Assembly (NCBI GenBank): GCA_918807975.1
Contig: OU964932.1
Coordinates: 18,569,501 to 18,633,500, forward strand
Direction of reading: 5' to 3'
DNA length: 64,000 nucleotides
From: Aplidium turbinatum
Taxonomy: Eukaryota; Chordata; Ascidiacea; Aplousobranchia; Polyclinidae
A program made the translations under genes and the position numbers. Each line of letters starts with the position of its first letter. Position 1 is the first letter of the stretch. A model generated the notes under the pieces. It saw only the letters and a list, made by a program, of their open reading frames with translations, ran no database searches and was not told the DNA's origin. This document shows positions 59,753-64,000 of this stretch, in pieces.

Positions 59753-62700
59753 CTAGTGAGATCCACCGCTGCAATCAGTCATCCCTACCACCGAGGACGA
59801 CTGAGAGGGCGGTTGAAGAGTGGATCTCGACTGGTTCTTCTTTCTTCTGACCGTAGGAGGAGGTTTAGAAGGAGTAGAAATGTCAGATGACAAAGGAATG
59901 TTATGTTTTTGTGTTATGTCTTTCGTTTTTGTCATGATCACCCACAGGGCTTGAATGGTGGACCGTTTTGTGTCCTGAATGTATGTGTCGCCGATGTCCA
60001 GAGATATCTTCTTTTGGATGATGGTGTGCTTGGCGACATTCATCATGGTCAAAAGAATCGGGTTGTTCTTCTGTCCGTCAGGGATTTGGTTGTAGAGGAT
60101 CATGTCCTTTGTTATTTCCATGTCTTCGTTGGTTAGGTCAAGATATTGTTGTTTCAGGCGCTCCCATATTCCTAGCGCAAAAGAGCACTTGGTGAGGACG
60201 TGAGCAACATTGTCTTCTGGTTTTCTGCAGAATTTGCAATTTGTTATTCTGTCGGAATGTATTGATCTATTAAAGTCTCCCCATTTGTATCCTCCATGTG
60301 CAATCCGAAAGGACATGGAGGATAGGTGAGGTGAGGAAAGGAATCTTCTTTCCGTTTTGATCAATCTTGTTAATCTTCTTTTCATTTTGGGTTTTCAGAT
60401 TGATATAGATGTTTTTGTAGGAAGTATTTTCCCAGTCGTGTTTCAAGCCTTTGAGTTTGCAAAAGGACTTGAAGATGTCCGCATACATTTCGTTTGGAAT
60501 TGGGGCATGCGGAATGCTGTTGGAGAACAGATGAGGATTAATGTGTCTCATTCTGTAGCTCAAATTGAACATGGCCCATTCGTGCCAGATTTCGGTGGCG
60601 TCTTCTAGTGGGAAGAGGTGACGAATTCTGTCTATGCGACTAGTTTGGAATTTGGATTGGATGTCCACCATGTTGATGCCTCCATCTTTGACAGGAGGAA
60701 GTGTTTTGCTTCTCTGGAGCTGTTCGAATGGTGAAGGATACCAGAGGAAGTCAAAGAGGATTTTGTTTAGTTCTTTGATGTGTTGTTGTGTTGGCATCAG
60801 GACTCTACTCAGATGCAGAGTGACGGGTACCAAGAGAGTGTTAATGATGGAGATCTTTCCATAGAGGGAGAGTCTTCTTGGTTTGTGGATGTTGGCGATC
60901 GTCTGTGTTTTCTTGATGGCGGTCTGCCAGTTCATCTTGTCAAGTTCTGTTTTGTTTGTGCCTAGCCAGATGCCCAGGATCTTGACGTTGTTCAAGATCG
61001 CAGCTTCTGGAAAGAGTTGCTGAGCTCTTTGGGCCAGGTCAGGTTTGGACGCCAGGATCTGGGTCTTTCCCTGGTTTACTTTCTGGCCGGACATCGTCTG
61101 GTAGATGGCTAGTTCTCTGTTGACCTCTTTGAGAGATGGAATGTCTCTTGTGATGAATGTGGTGTCGTCCGCATATTGCTGGATTTTGATTGTCAGCTTG
61201 GAAAAGCGAAAACCGTTGATCAGATGGTTTTTGTCTATGCGACGGGTCAACACGTCGGCACAGATTATGAAATAGAGCATGCTGAGGGGACAACCCTGTC
61301 GTATGCCCCTTTTGACGTTGATTCGTTTTGTTAAAGCTCCATTGATTTCTATTTTGCTTTTTGTTTTGTTGTAAACCAAAGACAGGTAATTCATCATTAT
61401 TGGTTTTACTCCGAGTTTCTTCAGGATTCCATAGAGGAAGGAGTGACTAACTCTATCGAAAGCTTTTTCAAAGTCAGTTATCATGATGTACAAGTCCCTG
61501 TGTTGTGTTTGATAAGCTTCCAGGGCGGCTTGTATGTTCATTGTAACATGCTCTATTCTGCAGTTTGGCAGTCCACATTTCTGATTCGGACAAATCAGGT
61601 TTGTGATCATGGGTGTAAGTCTGTTGGAGAGGATTTTACTCAAGATCTTGTAGTCTGTGTTGAGCAGAGAGATCGGTCTCCAATTTTTGAGCTTTTCTTT
61701 TTCACCTTTTTTAAAGATTAACTTCACTTTTGCTTCTCTCATTGAGGGAGTCATTGTTTTTCTCAGGTAGCAGTTTGTAAGCATCTCTAGAATGTCGTGT
61801 TTCAGGAAATGCCAGCATTTTTGGTAGATTAATGAGCCGAGACCATCTGATCCAGGTGCAGAATCCTTGTTAAGAGAATCGATGGCGGTTTTTACTTCTT
61901 TTAGAGTTATGAGCTGTTCTGCTTGTTCAGCTGCGTCTTCTTCAATTTTGGCCTCTCCCAGAATGTTCAGGTAGCTGTTCTGTTCTTGAGGGTTGATGTG
62001 GTCTTCTATGCCCCATAGGGAGTGGTAGAAGCTGTGTACTTCTTTGAGAATGTCTTCTTTTTTGGTGAGAGTTGTGTTGTTTGTGTCGTGTATCTCAGTG
62101 ATAGAGCTACTTTTACAATTTTGTTTCTCTGCTTTGAAGAAGCATTTACATCGCTAGTTGGGATAGTTCTGGATCCGATTGCTTTGTAGTCGTAGAAATT
62201 TTGGATTTTCTCCAAGAATTCCGGTCGACGTTCTTCCAAGACGTGGTTTGGATGAGCGTCCAGATTGAGGAGCATGTTTTTGGCCTGATTGTAATCTTCT
62301 CTACGCTTGAGTGCGACATCTCGCGGGAGTTCGATCAGTCGGTTTTTCAACATTTCTTTGCCTTGATCCCACCATATAAGCATGTCTGGTGGTTCCATTT
62401 GTGGTACGTTTATGGTCCAATTTTCCCAAGCCGTTTCGAGCTCTGTTATGACGTGAGCATATTCTAATATGCTGTTATTGATTTTGTATGAATATTCACC
62501 CCATTTGATGTGTTGTTGATATTGGAGATGAATTATTGGTAATGTGCAGTGGTCTGATGATGTGAAGTATTCATGTTTGATGTTATGATAATTTTCAAGT
62601 GCATGTTGATTTATGTATATTCTATCTATCCTGGTCCCTCTATTGCGGTTTTTGTATGTGAACAGTCTTTTGTATGGATGTTCTTGTCTGAATATATCTG

Positions 62701-63280
62701 TCAACTGGTTATGACGTATGAGTGTTGTAAGTGATGTTTTATCCTGTGTAGTTTTGAAGTTTTGCGGCTTAGCAGTGTCCAACGGATCAAGGATCATGTT
62801 AAAATCACCAAGTAAGACCATATGTTCATGTTCATATTCCAGCATAGCATCGGAGAGTAGCTCAAAAGAGGATTTTCTCTCTCCGACGCTCTGCTGAAGG
62901 TATGCGTTGAAGATGTTTATGTTATTTTTGCCACATTTGATGTTGAGGTGATGTATTCGATTTTGTAGTATGGTGTGGTGTGTGATTTCGGACTTGTCGT
63001 GTATGTCTTTCTTGACGATGAACATTGTCCCTGCATAGAAGGGGGTTCTGTCAGGTTCTATGTTAATGTATGTTATGTAATTGTTATGTTGAGCCCATGT
63101 CTCGAGTTGATCGGTGGGGATTCTGTGTGTTTCCTGAATTGCCAATACAGAGAGTCTGTGAGATGGAAAGAAGTGTTTGACATCTCGCAATTTCTTGGAT
63201 ATTCCGTTGATGTTCATTGAGCCAACCTTGAGGTTGCCCAGTCCGGCGTCCGAATCGTCACTCTCCGTATCTGCGAACAT
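59753..63280 (-). pseudogene. LINE ORF2: endonuclease, reverse transcriptase, zinc knuckle
   Basis: From 63280 the frame gives an APE-type endonuclease (KVGSMNINGISKK, AIQETH, LLGDFNMILDP, RGTRIDRIYIN, TSSDHCTL). A frameshift near 62150 moves to the frame with KCFFKAEKQN, SAPGSDGLGSLIYQKC and the RT (WRPISLLNTDYKILSK, DFEKAFDRVSHSF, RQGCPLSMLYF, QQYADDTTF, KILGIWLG). A second shift near 60370 leads to the C-terminal knuckle CKFCRKPEDNVAHVLTKC (C-x2-C-x8-H-x4-C). Motif order matches the L1 superfamily; Tx1 clade is an inference. The two frameshifts mean this copy is inactive unless they are sequence errors. Confidence 0.88.
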
Positions 63281-63325
63281 GATTATAGATAGAGAAAGCA
63301 GCAGGTTAAAGTTTAAGAAGTTGGA

Positions 63326-64000
63326 CTAGACCGTGTGGATGGCTGGATCGTCATCTGAGTCCGTAAGCTCGCCCATCAAACTGAAGACATTTCGATAGGG
63401 AGGAGAAGTCCCGGGCAGTCCAGCCCGCAGAGACTCTCTCGAAGAAATGGACTCCGAGTCAGTTGACGTGTTGTCTTTGTCAACTGAGATCGGCGCATCC
63501 TTGGAGCTGGCGTGGGATGCGTCGTGATCTCTGAGATTCATCGTCTTCGGAGATTCAGGTTGGGTAACCGATCTCCGCATGTGTGCGTGTTGTTTTGGAG
63601 TTGATGTCTTGGACTCTGTGTTGGACATGGGCTTAATCAATTCAGCATCTGACGAGAAGATGCTGCGCAGGTGGGTTTTGGGTTTGTGTTTCCCTCCTTT
63701 GCCCACGATGGTAAAGCCATCGTCGCTCGAGGGTGGGGTCTTCCTCTTCCTGTTGTTTGGGGTGGGGGGTGTTCTGCCTCTTCCTCTTCCCCTTCCTCTT
63801 CCACTACACGTTTCCCGGAACTTTTCTATTGCGTCACATCCAGGCTTGTGAAGGCCTGTTGATCGGCAAACATGGCAGGGGAGATGGTACCTGGCCGGTG
63901 ACGAATCCCGGGAGCGTTTTGAGTATACTTTGTCGCTCCTGTCCCGGGAGTGTTTTGTTCTTTTTTTAGGCGTCCGGTTTCTGGTCGGCTTGGACGCCCG
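63326..64000 (-). CDS. LINE ORF1 protein, C-terminal part (window-truncated)
   Basis: The minus-strand frame is open from the window edge to a TAG at 63326-63328. It holds a basic stretch (KPTRNRTPKKRTKHSRDRSD), a zinc knuckle CHVC.STGLHKPGC (C-x2-C-x4-H-x4-C), RG repeats, NNRKRKTPPSSDDGFTIVG and a Ser/Asp-rich acidic end. A CCHC knuckle in ORF1 fits an RNA-binding role as in Tx1-type LINEs. The start lies outside. Confidence 0.75.
   Translation of the reverse strand, partial: RASKPTRNRTPKKRTKHSRDRSDKVYSKRSRDSSPARYHLPCHVCRSTGLHKPGCDAIEKFRETCSGRGRGRGRGRTPPTPNNRKRKTPPSSDDGFTIVGKGGKHKPKTHLRSIFSSDAELIKPMSNTESKTSTPKQHAHMRRSVTQPESPKTMNLRDHDASHASSKDAPISVDKDNTSTDSESISSRESLRAGLPGTSPPYRNVFSLMGELTDSDDDPAIHTV

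Larger units (their letters stand above)
59013..64000 (-). mobile_element. L1/Tx1-like LINE, minus strand, running off the window
   Basis: Read on the minus strand: ORF1 (from the window edge to 63326), a short gap, ORF2 (63280 to 59753), a 3' UTR of about 720 bp and a 17-bp poly(A) that appears as T at 59013-59029. The 3' UTR has imperfect repeats of GATTGCAGCGG. Only about two frameshifts interrupt ORF2, so it is fairly young. The insertion lies in orphan-gene copy C. Confidence 0.9.

Noticed and set aside
59560-63851. Plus-strand frames over the LINE
   Set aside because: They are antisense to well-supported LINE coding regions and show no domains.

Overview
The window is AT-rich animal DNA: genes with short exons and consensus GT..AG splice sites, LINEs, tRNA-derived SINEs and many non-autonomous DNA transposons. 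An invertebrate, perhaps a tunicate-like chordate, would fit, but nothing here fixes the species. No LTR retrovirus-like element, rRNA gene or CRISPR array was seen.

Two tandem, same-strand paralogous genes occupy the first 26 kb. Gene 1 (214-10005, 5' end outside the window) and gene 2 (16008-25937, complete, 11 exons, 426 codons plus stop) encode TNF-receptor-like type I membrane proteins. Each has cysteine-rich repeats, a Thr/Pro-rich stalk exon, one transmembrane exon, a variable cytoplasmic part and a conserved two-exon C-terminal domain of about 97 residues that I cannot name. Exon phases agree between the genes at every junction and every frame closes. Both genes carry LINE, SINE, hAT and palindromic MITE insertions in their introns.

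From 26 to 46 kb lies a rearranged amplicon built from the 3' end of gene 2. A 3.15-kb left arm (26832-29981) holds a decayed extra copy of the gene 2 last exon. It reappears inverted twice (33460-36608 and 39579-42727), alternating with three direct copies of a 2962-bp segment (30498-33459, 36617-39578, 42736-45697). The repeat period is exactly 6119 bp, with the same 8-bp filler at both R-to-S junctions. Several hAT-type elements with 8-bp target duplications lie within or beside it.

From 46 to 59 kb is a mosaic. A piggyBac-like N-terminal fragment is joined to a Jockey-like LINE fragment and then to the tail of an orphan gene. There is a tRNA-like tandem trimer, a diverged copy of the gene 2 3' flank with an element carrying a 9-bp target duplication, a 300-bp near-perfect hairpin, and one intact copy of the orphan gene (213 codons, 56088-56729) with damaged relatives on both sides.

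From 59 kb to the end, a minus-strand L1/Tx1-like LINE (poly-A, ORF2 with endonuclease, RT and zinc knuckle, ORF1 with a zinc knuckle) is inserted in the third orphan-gene copy and runs off the window.
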